From Ariolimax columbianus (lineage: Eukaryota > Mollusca > Gastropoda > Stylommatophora > Arionidae): a stretch of DNA of 64,000 nt. The DNA is taken from positions 82,016,666 through 82,080,665 of the forward strand of contig JAVGWX010000005.1 of NCBI GenBank assembly GCA_036924085.1, given 5' to 3'. The translations under genes were made by a program, and so were the position numbers. Shown one piece after another: positions 1 to 10,666 of the stretch. The notes below the pieces were generated by a model. That model ran no database searches and was not told the origin of the DNA. It saw only the letters and a list, made by a program, of their open reading frames with translations. The stretch's first letter is position 1; every line of letters begins with the position of its first letter.

Positions 1-790
1 CCTTCCTCAGTCGTTTCTTACTGCATGCCTAACATGTAACAGTGTTACTATTCTTTGCCCCCTTTACAAAGTATGAAAACACACAAGAGGCTGATAACAT
101 TGTGTATTTTATCTGTATACACACGTCCATGCGATATTTAAAAAAAAAATATATTTTCTTTGCTGTTTATGTAATTATTTTTCTGTTTCCATGCCATCAC
201 AATGATGTTATTTTGTTTAGGTTTTTCTGATTCATGTTTCGAGAGTTGCGTGCAATGACATTTTGTTGCAAATAAGGCTTTTAACTTCCCGTGAATTTTA
301 TTTTTACAGATTACCAGGCAGACACAGACAAATCGTTTGTACGGACTCTTGTTAACGGGTAGACAGAGACACATTAAGATTCGGAGAACACGATGTGGTG
401 TTGACAGACAGGCTGACAAACAAAAATGTATAGATTAAAACTTAGAGAAATTAGACGGGCATTAGGGCAAACAAATATATAAATATACACGTAGTCGCGG
501 TGTGGATGGAAGAATAAACAAATAACATATATCGACTACAATTAAAACTGGTAGGGGCAAGCAGACAGACACGAAGAGAGACAAGTAGAAGCGATAATGA
601 TAGACCAATAGACTTACAAACATACTTATATTTAAATTCAGACGGTTAGCGGGCAAGGAGACATACGCATATAGAGACACGTAGAAGTGAAAATGATTTA
701 TAGAACAGATAGACAAACATAAAAAAAAGAATATGCAGACTGTGAAATTTGCAATGGCAGCCATTTATGATGGATAGACAAGCACGTGTT
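1..790. other. A+T-rich intergenic DNA with scattered AGACAGAC motifs
   Basis: No gene is recognisable. From about 315 the plus strand is dotted with imperfect agacagac and acagacag words, a decayed microsatellite. The open frames here are short and show no known domain. The same GACA-type words reappear in quantity at 39 kb and 47-48 kb. Confidence 0.5.
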
Positions 791-1223
791 ACTTAAATGT
801 TCACCATAGACTGTGCAATAGTTCTTGTTCTATCTACTGGGACGTATACTTCTATTTCGCTTATCTCGAAATCACTGAATTTGTGCATGATCCGTAAGGG
901 ATCAAACTCTCTTAGAAAATGGCGAAGAGAGAAGTTACTAATGGTTCCGGTAGCTCGTTGGTTTTGCTCACTTCTACTTCTTTCTGACAGCAAACTTTCA
1001 GCTGGATCAACGTCTGACTAATAGTTTCAACAACCTAGAGCAGCAGGACACATGCTCAACCATCCTATACCGTCACTTACGTGAGAGATTGTAGTGTTAC
1101 AATTGTGTGCTTCCTTCATGTCTTATGTAATAACGGCCTACAGACAAATAATAAGAGATACATGCTTGAATAAACATAGACATAGAGGCCGGCGTTGAGG
1201 TGACAGACGGAATGTTTGCTTAT

Positions 1224-1235
1224 ACACACGCAAAC

Positions 1236-1267
<32 letters not shown>
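1224..1267. repeat. (CA)n microsatellite
   Basis: A run of CA dinucleotides with a few interruptions at its left end, followed by about ten pure CA units. It is a simple slippage repeat with no coding meaning. Confidence 0.85.
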
Positions 1268-1268
<1 letters not shown>

Positions 1269-1599
1269 TCTGGGTGGCCGAATTGCTAGAATTCTTTGCT
1301 CCGCTAAAAAAGATTAAGTTCACTGTACAGCCAAGTTCGTCGGTAGAGTCCACGTTAAAAGATGATGCATTAGGTAGCAGCTTTATCATGTTTAACCATT
1401 GCTAATTAAACCATCAAGGCACGATTACATAGATTCTTGATTCAGGACATTACATCTGCAGTATCGAGGAACCTGTGCTTCACATGCAGCTGACCAATGT
1501 TAGACAAGTTCTTTTCCATGTCACGTGAATGGCAGTTTTTACATTAAAAATTCGCAGATTCCATCAACTCCATTTAGCCAATACTCCAAGAGATGATTT

Positions 1600-1990
1600 A
1601 CGAATTCGAAATGTAGAACATGCACAAAACAAACGTTGAGAATCTCCGAGACATTCAGAGAGCAATGGAACGACGCATGCTAAAGAAATCGATAAGGGAT
1701 AATTTCCGAAACGAACAAATTCGACACCAAATTTTGTTTCGGAGCGTTGTGGAAGCAGCGGTATCACTGAAACACCACTGGACTGTACATGTAGTACACA
1801 TGCCTGACACAATATAGGCACGTTGAACAACGTTTTGGTGGCCCCATGCGTGTAAACATCCACAGGGACGCCCAAACATGCGATCGCGAGATGGACTTTC
1901 CAAAGAAGTGGGCCCGCATTGGTACAGTACTGCAAAAAGATCGGGAACCATACATAATAGTGTTAGCTTCTTCGTATACGGCATATCGGA
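1600..1990 (+). pseudogene. LINE reverse transcriptase C-terminal relic (family E)
   Basis: This is a decayed fragment of the region after the RT palm in an RTE-like non-LTR element. From 1620 the plus frame reads a helix typical of these elements (QRAMERRML, then IRDNFRNEQIR), followed by a segment ending HVVHMPDT, which corresponds to the WAGHIARMxD motif of LINE thumbs. After a stop at about 1817 the homology continues in another frame with a GRPNMR stretch near 1870, matching the GRPxxRW motif. Both ends are truncated and there are frameshifts. It cannot be functional. The clade is inferred from motifs only. Confidence 0.6.
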
Positions 1991-2052
1991 CTAACGCCAA
2001 GTATAATTTGATCATGTGTGATGGTCAAAGAGAAAAGGTGGGACATAGTTGT

Positions 2053-2505
2053 ACAAATGACAGTAATAGAAATATAGAACATAGTGAACAAATGACATTA
2101 ACAGAAATATAGAACAAAATAGTTGAAAATATGACATTAACAGAAATATAGAACATAATAGTGGAACAAATGACATTAACACAAACGAAGAACATAATAG
2201 TTTAACAAATCACATTGACAGAAATTTAGAACATACTAGTCAAACAAATAACATTAACAGAAATATAGAACATAATAATTAAATAAATAACATTGACAGA
2301 AGTATTGAGCATAATAGTTGAACAAATAACATTGACAGAAATATAGAACATAATAGTTGAACAAATAACATTGACAGAAATATAGAACATAATAGTTGAA
2401 CAAATGACATTGACAGAAATATAGAACATAATAGTTGAACAAATGACATTGACAGAAATATAGAGCATAATGAACAAATGACTTTGACAGAAGTATGGAA
2501 CAGAA
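2053..2505. repeat. 39-bp minisatellite
   Basis: About eleven imperfect copies of a unit of roughly 39 bp containing gacattgacagaaatatag and gaacataatagttgaacaaa. The left copies are more divergent than those at 2300-2460. Because 39 is a multiple of three, open frames on the minus strand pass through it, but they only reflect the repeat. Confidence 0.85.
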
Positions 2506-2709
2506 CAGCAGTAGCCGAAGAAAGCTTCTAAAAATTAAAATTAAAACATTTAAACAAACAACTCTCCCATCAATAAAAGTGATGTAGAGCAGCTGCAGTG
2601 TTATATAGAAACTGTATTGGACAAGGAATACACAAAAATTAGAAATCCCTTGTCGTTACAAACATTTAGTTTCCGAGAAGAATGGTGCGTTTAATGAAAT
2701 TATTTTGCA

Positions 2710-2919
2710 CAATTTAATAGCACGGACAACTACAGCGCTTGCTCCATTGAAACCTCTATGGAAAGAAACTGGTTATTCCTCTCCAAAAAGGTCAGAGTAA
2801 TGTGTTCACTGGTTCTGTCGATATACCTCTACATCTGTGAAACATGGACCATTGCAGAAAGATCTACAGAGAATATTTCAGGCCATTTTAAAGAACGAAT
2901 AAATATTCACTATAAAAAC
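2710..2919 (+). pseudogene. LINE relic (family B), left part, interrupted by a SINE
   Basis: The plus strand encodes a recognisable LINE thumb region. One frame has ALAPLKPLWKETG; a second, from about 2785, has VRVMCSLVLSIYLYICETWT, which matches the SLVxSIxLYxCETWT motif seen just after the palm in many RTE/L2-like elements. The match runs to about 2919 (INIHYKN), where a tRNA-derived SINE begins. The same LINE resumes at 3199, after the SINE, so this is the 5' half of a split relic. Frameshifts and truncation show it is dead. Confidence 0.7.
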
Positions 2920-3198
2920 CTATGGGAGCCGCGTATCGCAGTGGTTAGCGTGCTGGCTTCACATCTGAGTGGTCCTGGGTTCATTTCCCAGTTGAGGTAA
3001 AAATGTTTTTTCAAACAGCAACGGCTCCCGGGTCGACCCAGTCTTAAATGGGTACCAGATCAGTCCGTTAAGTAAACCGGCGTTTAGTTGACCGGCGTGA
3101 TGCTGAGGACATCATCCACAAAGTGCCCTGGGTTAAACAATAATATTGGCCTAACACAACATTTCCTATACGCCACATGGCATATGGATTTTTTTTTT
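2920..3198 (+). mobile_element. tRNA-derived SINE inserted in LINE family B
   Basis: The left end has an internal RNA polymerase III promoter: a box A-like word tatcgcagtgg at 2934-2944 and a box B-like word ggttcatttcc at 2978-2988, 44 bp apart as in tRNA genes. A non-tRNA body follows (gtcgacccag, aaatgggtac, accggcg) and the copy ends in a run of T at 3190-3199. It is flanked by tataaaaac (2911-2919) and tataaagac (3199-3207), a 9-bp target duplication with one mismatch. The flanking LINE frame resumes on the far side. A short body-like stretch occurs again near 63.6 kb. Confidence 0.72.
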
Positions 3199-3520
3199 TA
3201 TAAAGACAAATGAAGTACAACAAATCGAGAATGCAAGTGACTGTACGACGACCTTCTCACAACAATCAAACAACGAAAGATGTCTTTATATGGCACGTCT
3301 GGAAGCCCAAGCGCCTTGACAATACTATACTACATGACACATTACAAAATAAGTGAAGGTGGGGATGTCCGAGAAGACGATGGGAAGACAATCCATGAAT
3401 GGACTAACCTACGACCCGAGGAGGCGCAACAAGCAGTCGCTAACAAAGAGGGGTGGCGCAGCTTTGTGGAGGTATCAGCAGGGGTGCCCCAACGAGCACA
3501 AGAGATCACGAGATGAACTG
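3199..3520 (+). pseudogene. LINE relic (family B), right part
   Basis: This continues the LINE broken by the SINE. The frame resumes with a YKD-like segment, then YDDLLTTIKQRKM in one frame, and from about 3370 a C-terminal tail IHEWTNLRPEEAQQAV running to a stop after QEITR at about 3515. It matches the C-terminal tail of the family B copy at 42.1-42.5 kb (WEDNIEEWTNFRPEES). The order thumb, KQRK motif, WEDNI tail is that of a LINE 3' end. Several frameshifts are present. Confidence 0.7.
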
Positions 3521-4289
3521 AAATGATATTAGGCCATGATGATTTGAAAAGATCACTATTAAATAGATCAGAAACGCAGTTCTCTGGACAAGTACTCGGA
3601 AGGATGGTCTGGTAATTCTCATGACATCGGAAACGATTGAGGCCAACACGTCTGGTAGCGGAAGACACACACAATGTGTTGGACGGGGTAATGATATTGA
3701 TGAAAATATAAAAACAATCTCAAGTACTAATACGACAGATGGCTTTGGAAGAAATATATTATCAAAGCCAATTTGTATGGCACTTGATGTTGATGATGCT
3801 GTAAATATCTATTAGGCCGACAGCCTGAGACCCCAGTGTGAAGACGTAAAAGTGATTAAATATATTTGTAAAATTAATTTTGTTTTACATTTTACACAGA
3901 CATATTCTGTAGTTCTATGGAAATCGATTAACGGAAATTCCCCAAACAACGTCAGCTTTGCGTAATTTTATTACTCTGAAATTAACTTGTATTTTTGGCC
4001 TCAGACATGGCCGGTCGCGCTATTTCAAAATGATGCTATGGGGCTATTTTTAGGTTCTCATCAATAATGTATGTCTGATAGAGAACAACTGAGAAGATGG
4101 ACATTTTCATGGGGAAAAATGAAGTTAAAATCACTGCAAGTAGCCAGGACAGATGTATGTGTGTTTCTACATGTGATTATGTACGTTATTTGTGCATGTG
4201 GGTGTGTATAAATAATTCTTTTCTTTAAGTCTATTACTATTCTTTGTTCAACTATGTCTCACCTTTCCTCTTTGCACATCCCACATCAC
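3521..4289. other. No recognisable feature
   Basis: A+T-rich sequence with no domain, RNA gene or clear tandem repeat that I can support. The short open frame at 3621-3815 has no recognisable motif. Confidence 0.4.
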
Positions 4290-4772
4290 ACATCACACCG
4301 GTAGAGATGGCATTTCTGCTGAAATCATCAAATGCGGAGGGAGCATATTTATTCCATAACTTTACGAACATATATGTCAGTGTTGGAATGAGGAGGACTG
4401 GTATAACAGGACATTAGAGAAGCCAACATAATCACCATTTAGCTTGGTCACGTGTGAAAAAGGGATGATGGGCGAATACCAAAATATATAACTTACGGAG
4501 AGCTGACCATGGGCAAGCGTAAAAAAAAAGGTAAACCCTTCCTCCGCTACAAAAAATGTTTACAAGCGTGACCTGAAGGCGTTGGAAATGAACACTTGCA
4601 ACTGGAAGGAACTTGCCAAAGACAGAACTGGCTGGAGGCAGGATTTGTGTGTTGGTATGCAGGCAGGGTAAGACAGGTGTAGACTATAACCGATTGAGGC
4701 GGAAGTTAGGGCAACAACTGACTGTATCCTCTCTAGCGTGAAGTCCATTGTCTCTCGAGACTGACAGGATGC
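4290..4772 (+). pseudogene. LINE relic (family C) with internal deletion
   Basis: The left end reads GRDGISAEIIKCGG, the first conserved RT motif of many L2/RTE-like LINEs (G-DGI-AE-IK). Within 200 bp it jumps to the C-terminal tail, with GELTMGKRKKGKP in broken frames and then VYKRDLKALEMNTCNWKELA and DRTGWRQ. The several hundred codons normally between these motifs are missing, so the copy has a large internal deletion. It ends in a run of CAATCAAT. A fuller copy of the family lies at 33.7-35.1 kb. Confidence 0.7.
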
Positions 4773-4811
4773 CAATCAATCAATCAATCAATGAATCAAC
4801 TAATCAATCAT
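4773..4811. repeat. (CAAT)n tail of the family C LINE relic
   Basis: About nine tandem CAAT/GAAT units follow directly after the coding relic. Short tandem tails of this kind mark the 3' end of many L2/CR1-like LINEs. A similar run sits at 43249-43270 without a recognisable coding part in front. Confidence 0.7.
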
Positions 4812-5080
4812 GCATGTATATGTGTGGGTGTGTATTTCAATAGCTATTAATCTCCCCAAATATGTGCTTTGGTATGCCTCTTATCTATTTTGCCCTGGGG
4901 ATTCTAGAATAGAAATTGCCTTATAATAGTATTAGCTGGTGCCCATAATATCGTGCATGTTCAACTCCAGTTTCCTCTGCTGATCTCGTGTATTGCTGTT
5001 GTTTGTCAGGTTCTGTCCCATAGTTCCACATTAACAATCGTATTCTATTATTTCATTTCTTTAATTTTGTTGATTAACAT

Positions 5081-5412
5081 CAACAGAGAACGCTGCAATC
5101 ATCAACATATAAACACTCAAAGATAGACCTCAACAGAGAACGCTGCAATCATCAACATATAAACACTCAAAGATAGACCTCAACAGAGAACGCTGCAATC
5201 ATCAACATATAAACACTCAAGATAGACCTCAACAGAGAACGCCGTAAACATCAACTTATAAACACTCAAAGATAGACCTCAACAGAGAACGCTGCAATCA
5301 TCAACCTATAAACACTCAAAGATAGACCTCAACAGGGAACGCTGAGATCATCAACTTATAAACACTCAAAGATAAACCTCAACAGGGAACGCGAGATCAT
5401 CAACCTATAAAT
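5081..5412. repeat. 50-bp minisatellite
   Basis: Nearly seven copies of a 50-bp unit beginning caacagagaacgctgcaatc. Spacing is 50 bp (5081, 5131, 5181, then 5230 after a 1-bp loss). The first two copies are identical; later copies carry substitutions. The array ends where the family C linker relic begins. Confidence 0.9.
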
Positions 5413-6235
5413 AGACAGCGAGTCCAGGTGGTCAAGAGTTGGCATGGCCTCGATGGCATTGAGGGCACCCTCTGTTATCTTTGTCTCGCTTAAGTAGAGT
5501 TCAAGATAGTGCTCTAACCATCTATCTAACTGTACCCTCTTACTGGTGCTGGTCTCCCGAGATAAATCTTTTAGCAGCGATGCACCGTTTTCACTGTTGG
5601 GCCAATGGCCTTTTTCATCCCTTGATACATGCCGCTGATATTACCATTAATAAAAACATGTTGTATACTTTCACATAACTGTATCCAAAAGTCATTTGCA
5701 CCCTTTCTAGTTGTCCTTTGCACTTTCCTTCTCACTTGTTTAAATTCATTTAGAGTGTTTCTTGTTATTTTGTCTTTATTTCTTAGGAGTGCTGCTTTTT
5801 CCTGTCCTTCAAAGGCTGAATTATCCGGCTATTTCCCTCAAACCAGTCTTCATTGCTGTGTTCTCTAACGACATAAACTGTTACCGGTAGTTTGAGGGTA
5901 TTTTCATTGATTACATCTTACCTTTCACTAGCTGTACCGTTTCTTAATGTATCAGTTAGAAAATCTGCAAGCTGCTCTTGGAATTTGAAACAATGTTATG
6001 GATCCTTGTTGTTGGCTAAATTTACCCTCAAAATGGGTCTGTGTTTCGCTGTGAAGATTCTCTTGGCCCCATCCTGACGATGGCAATGACCAACGTGTGG
6101 TCAGTATGACGGTCAGCACTCGGGAAGCTGCATGTTAACTGTGTGTGATTCAGATGTTGCCTCCTGGTGATAATAAAGTCCAACTGCTACCAATCGCCAG
6201 ATCTTGGGTGAAGATATTAACAAAACTTAGAATAA
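5413..6235 (-). pseudogene. LINE relic (family C), endonuclease end and linker
   Basis: Reading the minus strand from about 6235 down, the sequence gives QLDFIITRRQHLNHTQLT and then SADRHTDHTLVIA. This is the end of an AP-like endonuclease, with the QLDYI and SAD-TDH motifs; the DH belongs to the active site. Then come VNLANNKDP, the basic linker (RNKDKITRNTLNEF) and WIQLCESIQ. These are spread over all three frames with stops. It matches the part upstream of the RT in family C. The relic is truncated before the RT palm. Confidence 0.62.
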
Positions 6236-6254
6236 TAGAATCAATATCTCATAA

Positions 6255-6723
6255 TAACGTCTTCATTCTTCTTTTCACTTATCATGTTATGTCTTTCAGC
6301 GTCAGGTTATGAAGAGATCTCTAGGACGAGCACGACTGTGTGCCTCATGTACATTGGTATTCACCGCCTCAGATATTTCCGTACGCCACCTTTTTCGATG
6401 TTTGACTTTGGCATTGAATCTGGTGTATCTATTTAGCATTGTTTGTTGGGGATACTGTGTGGTGGAAGTCTTGTGACGTGGTTAAATCATTGTAGTTGCT
6501 GTCTTTTGGTGTAGTCCAATACAGGTGTTGTTCCCACACATATCCTGATGTATTCGTTTATGATGTCTCTCCTTGTTGCAGCCAATATTTTTCGCAGACA
6601 TTTAAATTCTGCTATTACGATGTGTCGTTTTTCATTTGATGTTAGTGTCCAGTTTTGACACTGGTAGCATAGCGTTGGGACGAAAATCGTGTTGTATAGC
6701 CCTTTTGGTAGTTATTGTCATGC
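6255..6723 (-). pseudogene. LINE relic (family D), C-terminal part below the big insertion
   Basis: On the minus strand one frame reads GLYNTIFVPTLCYQCQNWTL, then EKRHIVIAEFKCLRKIL, then VGTTPVLDYTKRQQLQWF. This is a LINE thumb followed by the RQQLQWFGHV-type motif, and a tail with NTNVHEAHSRARPRDLF. It is the 3' half of an element whose 5' half lies at 12888-13530. The two halves are split by the 6.15-kb insertion at 6734-12887 and become continuous if that insertion and one target duplication are ignored. There are several frameshifts and the copy is not functional. Confidence 0.75.
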
Positions 6724-6733
6724 GCTTGCAATT
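6724..6733. repeat. Target-site duplication, left copy (GCTTGCAATT)
   Basis: The 10-bp word GCTTGCAATT occurs here and again at 12888-12897, exactly at the two ends of the retrotransposon. Bases next to the word differ on both sides, so the duplication is exactly 10 bp. On the minus strand it abuts the GAA-repeat 3' end of the element. Confidence 0.9.
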
Positions 6734-6757
6734 CTTCTTCTTCTTCTGCGTACACAG
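6734..6757 (-). other. 3' UTR and GAA-repeat end of the retrotransposon
   Basis: Only 24 bp separate the pol stop from the target duplication. On the minus strand this short stretch ends in four GAA/AAG triplets. Short-repeat 3' ends instead of poly(A) are known in the I superfamily. The decayed RNase H-type relic at 37.2 kb also ends in GAA repeats. Confidence 0.75.
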
Positions 6758-8338
6758 TCAGACAGTAACCATTATTTTCTCGAAAAAAGCGGCGGTCATC
6801 CTGAGACTCTCGCCACTACCATAGAGCTTGTCTTGCAGTTCCACTGGCAATGGCCACATCTGCTCTCTCTGATCCTCGTATGTCGGGCAGTTCTGCAGCA
6901 GATGTTCAGTGGTCATTTTACCAGTACCGCACGGGCATTCGTCGGTACACCCTATCTTCAATTTGTTGAAAAGGTGGTACCTCAGTCTGTTGTGGCCAGT
7001 GCGAAGTCTGAAGACAACGACCTGATCTCTTCGGTTCAACTGGTAATAGGCATCGTTTTTGGTGTAACCAGTATGTTCGGTTTCCCATTTGGACATGTAT
7101 CTGGCTTTGATAAGCCGTTTTGACTCTTCGTACGTCATACTGGTATCTATTTGTGGTAGCCTTGCACCTTCTTTTGCCAGTCTGTCTGCCTCCTCGTTGC
7201 CTTGGATGTTGCAGTGTGACGGAACCCACTGTACCACTACCATTTTTGGTGCGGACTGCTGGCACAGTTTGCAGAGTGCTGCTCTTAAGTCATTAAGCTC
7301 AGTGTTTTTCTGGCTTTTTAGCGCTGTGACTACTTCGAGAGCATCTGTCAGCAGGACTATATGGCTCTCATTTTCACTGTGTGTTACCATTTCTTCCACT
7401 GCCGCCCTCAGTGCCTCTGCCTCTGCTCTGAAATTGCTTGTGTACTTACCAGTAGCGAATGACAGTGTTATTTTTCTGCCATTTGGTAGGTTCAGGAATG
7501 CTCCTGCCCCTCCGTTCTGTGTAGTGTTTGTTACAGAACCGTCGGTGTATGCATGGGTCCAGTCCATGCTTGGGTAGCTTTTCGTTATGAAGCTTAGGGT
7601 AGTGTCTCTCCTTTCTTTTTCAGTCTGGCAGTTTTTGTTTGCAATACCTGGTATATTTTCTACCACCTCTGGAAATATATCCTGCCTCCAAGTAGGTTTT
7701 CGTACAGTAGTGATGGGTTTTGGTGTTGTTAGTGCGTTTATGGGATCTTCGTGCATCTTTGCTTTGGCTATTTCTGCAAAGTTTCTCCGCTTTAGTTTCC
7801 CATTTCCCAAATTGTTTAGTCTCTGGTACATTGGATGGTCCGTCAGTCTTCTGAGTTTCTCTGACTGCAGCTGGGCTCTGCAGTCTCTTCTATCGGTCAT
7901 GGATTGCAGTTTTGTAATCTTTTCAAGTTCTACAATTGGCGTTGACTTCATGCCACCTGTTATAATTCTCATGGCTTGGTTTTGAAGTTTGTTAACTTTA
8001 TCGAAGTTCGCCTTCGCTGCGGTTGTCCATGCCGCAATGCCATACTCGAGAACTGGTCTCACTCTTCCAGTGTACAGTTTCTTTAGTATGCCTTGGTCTG
8101 CTCCCCAGCTTGTGCCATCAAGTTTCCTCATGATCGCCATTCTTTCTCTGGCTTTCATTCGGTTTCTCTCAATCTGACTTTTCCATGTCATGCGCCGATC
8201 AAATGTGACTCCCAGATAGGTTGGGTTGTCGTTTGGCTGCAGGATTTTGCCATTTAGCCTTAATTTGGTACTTTGAGGTTTTAATGAGAGCGAGAATATT
8301 GTGCACGTGGTTTTCTCCTCGTTTATTTTGACCAGCCA
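6758..8338 (-). pseudogene. Retrotransposon pol, C-terminal part: RT thumb and RNase H (separated by one stop)
   Basis: This is the same frame as the upstream 8339-10666 part, cut only by a TGA at 8339-8341. It starts with the RT thumb (YLGVTFDRRMTWKSQI, then RVRPVLEYGIAAW). RNase H follows with all four acidic residues visible: D in AYTDGS, E in FRAEAEAL, D in LLTDALEV and D in GNEEADRLA; VPSHC is also present. The tail has RTGHNRLRYHL and a Cys/His cluster (CPCGTGKMTTEHLLQNC), then a stop after MVTV. The first internal Met is at 8191. RNase H would remove the RNA template strand during copying. The domain appears intact apart from the upstream stop. Confidence 0.85.
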
Positions 8339-10666
8339 TCAGTTCGCCCATTCTTCCAGCGATGTTAGGGCCGTCTGCATCCGATTTCTTGCTATGGTGA
8401 GATTCTTTTCAGAGGTCCACATAGCCAGATCGTCTGCAAACATTGAGCTATGGACTCTTCTTGGTATATTCTCTGTAATATCGTTTATATATACCAGAAA
8501 GAGTGTGGGTGACAATACTCCCCCTTGGGGTACTCCCTGCTCGAGTGTCACCTTTTTGCTCATCTGCCCTTGTACTTGGACTCTGGCCGTTCTTTGTTTG
8601 AGGTAGTGGTTGATCCACTTGTACATCTTCCCACAGACATCACTTCTTCTTAGCTTGACTCTAAGTCCATCCTTCCAGACTTCTTCAAATGCCTTTTCCA
8701 GATCCACCCAAACAGCTACTGTGTGTTTCTGTGCCTGGTAGGCATCTTCTATCTCCTGGGCTATGAGGATGACCTGGTTCTCAGTGGATCTGTGCTGTCT
8801 AAAGCCGGCTTGCTGTGGAATTAGTATTCGTTTTTCTTCCAGATGCCACATCAGTCTGGTGTTTATCATCCGTTCCATCAGCTTGCCAACACAGCTCAGT
8901 AGGCTTATGGGCCTGTATCCATTTGGATCTGTTTTGTCCTTCTCTGTTTTTGGTACTGGTACCAGTATTGCATCTTTCCATGCCTGGGGTACAATACCCC
9001 TTTTCCAGCTTTGGTTCAGGACTGATAGTAGTTTCTTCTTCGCTGTTTGGCCCAGCCCCATCAGCATTTCGTTTGTTATCCCGTCTTTTCCGGGAGATTT
9101 CCTTTTCTTTAGTGTACTCATAGCCTCTTCCATTTCGCGCATTGTTAGTTTGGCCATCATGTGCTCTTCAGGAGCCGTATTTATGTTTTCGTGTCCCTTT
9201 AGCTCTTCGCTAATGTCTGTATGCTTATCTGCAGGGACCTCGATGTGGTTTGCTCTGGCATAGTGATCGACAAAGGCGTTTGCGGCTTTCTTACCTGTGA
9301 TCAAGTTCTCGCCCTGCTTGATAGTAATTTGTTTATTTGATGGGGTTTCGTCGTTCATGGCTCTGACTAGCTTCCAAAGCTTGTTCCCGTCTTTGTCCAG
9401 GTTCAGACTTTCCGTTTTATTTTTCCAACTTTCTCTTGCGGTTTGCTTGAGAGTGTGTTTGTACTTCGCCGCGGCGGCTTTGAGGGCGATGTTTGCCTCC
9501 ATGGATTTTTCTCGTTCTGCCATGTTCCTAGCATTTGTTACTGCATCTTCCACTTTCTGTAACTCATCATTCCAGTAGGGCTTATAGTTTTTCCTAGCTC
9601 CTCTTGGGATGGTTTCAGTGGCGGCTTGCATTATTGCCTTGCTTAGGCTCTCCACCATGGGCTTCATTTTGGTGTTTCGTGTGTTGATGGTTTCACACAG
9701 CCCATCTGTCAGGATTGCAAATCTGTCCCAGTCGGCTCGTTTGTAATTCCAACGTGGGAGCGGTTTTGTTTCCTGTGGGCTTACTTCCATGTCAATGGTT
9801 AGCCTGATCGGCCTGTGGTCGCAACCTGCCAGTTGGTTCAGCACCTGGCGGTCTATTTTATAGTGTATGTCCTGTGTGGAGAAGGCCAAATCTGGAGTCG
9901 AGGTGGTATGCCATGTTCTTGAATAGAAGCTAGGGCTATCCTCCGGCCTATTGATTAGGGAGAGATTTGCATCTATCTCCCAATCTTCCACTTCGTCACC
10001 TCTACTGTCTGTGTCAGAGTATCCCCATCTCTCCGAGTGGCTGTTGAAATCTCCAACTACTATGCAGTTGGAGTCTCTGACCTCCATACTCGAGAGCGAT
10101 TGGTCTCTGTTTGGTGGTCCGTACAGATTGAAAATGCGGAGTTTCGTCTCTTGAGCCATTATGTCAACTCCTACAATTTCTGCTTGTCCGGTGTGATTGA
10201 CAGGTACCGCGCTACTCGGTATGCTGTTTCTGGTCAGTATCAGGACCCCTCCTTTGTGGCCTTCTCTATCTAGACGGAAGGTCTGGTATCCTCTGATTGA
10301 GAATTTATGGTTATTGTTGAGGTGCGTTTCCTGGATACATGCCACGTCAATCTTACCTTCATGCAGGTGGTGTGTTAGGGAAAGTTTTTTGTTAATGACT
10401 CCCTCCGCATTCCACTGTAGTATTTTGAGGGTCTTGAGGTTTTGGCCAATAGACGTTACCCCATAGCCATGTGCCTTGACTCCACGACACATGGGTGGGT
10501 GACCACCAGTAGTCAAGGGTGGGCCCCTTCGAGGCGTGAGGCCCGGCGCTATCGCTGCCTGGCGGGTCTCCTCAGGATGAGCGCCATAAGTTTTTCGAAT
10601 AGGTTGTGCTGCCATCATACTGTGATTTACGTTGCACTGTTTTGTTAGGCTTGCGGCCCCGTGCAT
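8339..10666 (-). CDS. Retrotransposon pol, N-terminal part: AP endonuclease and reverse transcriptase
   Basis: 775 codons from ATG at 10664-10666 to TGA at 8339-8341. Residues 80-290 form an AP-like endonuclease that would nick the target: ILQWNAEGV (82-90), CIQETHL (110-116), GDFNSHSERWG (205-215), TPDLAF (257-262) and the catalytic GCDHRP (281-286). RT follows: SPGKDGI (524-530), PNGYRPISLL (581-590), AGFRQHRSTENQ (620-631), WVDLEKAF (653-660, first catalytic Asp), GVPQGGVLSP (711-720) and FADDLAMW (743-750, catalytic Asp pair). The stop falls after EEWAN, where LINE proteins normally run on into the thumb, and the frame continues unbroken for 526 more codons. The first 80 residues match no domain I know, so the true start may be further downstream. 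Confidence 0.9.
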   Translation of the reverse strand: MHGAASLTKQCNVNHSMMAAQPIRKTYGAHPEETRQAAIAPGLTPRRGPPLTTGGHPPMCRGVKAHGYGVTSIGQNLKTLKILQWNAEGVINKKLSLTHHLHEGKIDVACIQETHLNNNHKFSIRGYQTFRLDREGHKGGVLILTRNSIPSSAVPVNHTGQAEIVGVDIMAQETKLRIFNLYGPPNRDQSLSSMEVRDSNCIVVGDFNSHSERWGYSDTDSRGDEVEDWEIDANLSLINRPEDSPSFYSRTWHTTSTPDLAFSTQDIHYKIDRQVLNQLAGCDHRPIRLTIDMEVSPQETKPLPRWNYKRADWDRFAILTDGLCETINTRNTKMKPMVESLSKAIMQAATETIPRGARKNYKPYWNDELQKVEDAVTNARNMAEREKSMEANIALKAAAAKYKHTLKQTARESWKNKTESLNLDKDGNKLWKLVRAMNDETPSNKQITIKQGENLITGKKAANAFVDHYARANHIEVPADKHTDISEELKGHENINTAPEEHMMAKLTMREMEEAMSTLKKRKSPGKDGITNEMLMGLGQTAKKKLLSVLNQSWKRGIVPQAWKDAILVPVPKTEKDKTDPNGYRPISLLSCVGKLMERMINTRLMWHLEEKRILIPQQAGFRQHRSTENQVILIAQEIEDAYQAQKHTVAVWVDLEKAFEEVWKDGLRVKLRRSDVCGKMYKWINHYLKQRTARVQVQGQMSKKVTLEQGVPQGGVLSPTLFLVYINDITENIPRRVHSSMFADDLAMWTSEKNLTIARNRMQTALTSLEEWAN

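Noticed and set aside
4290..6235. Twin-priming inversion between the two family C pieces
   Set aside because: The order is wrong: the 5' part is in sense on the minus strand and the C terminus is on the plus strand to its 3' side, and a minisatellite separates them; two separate relics are simpler.
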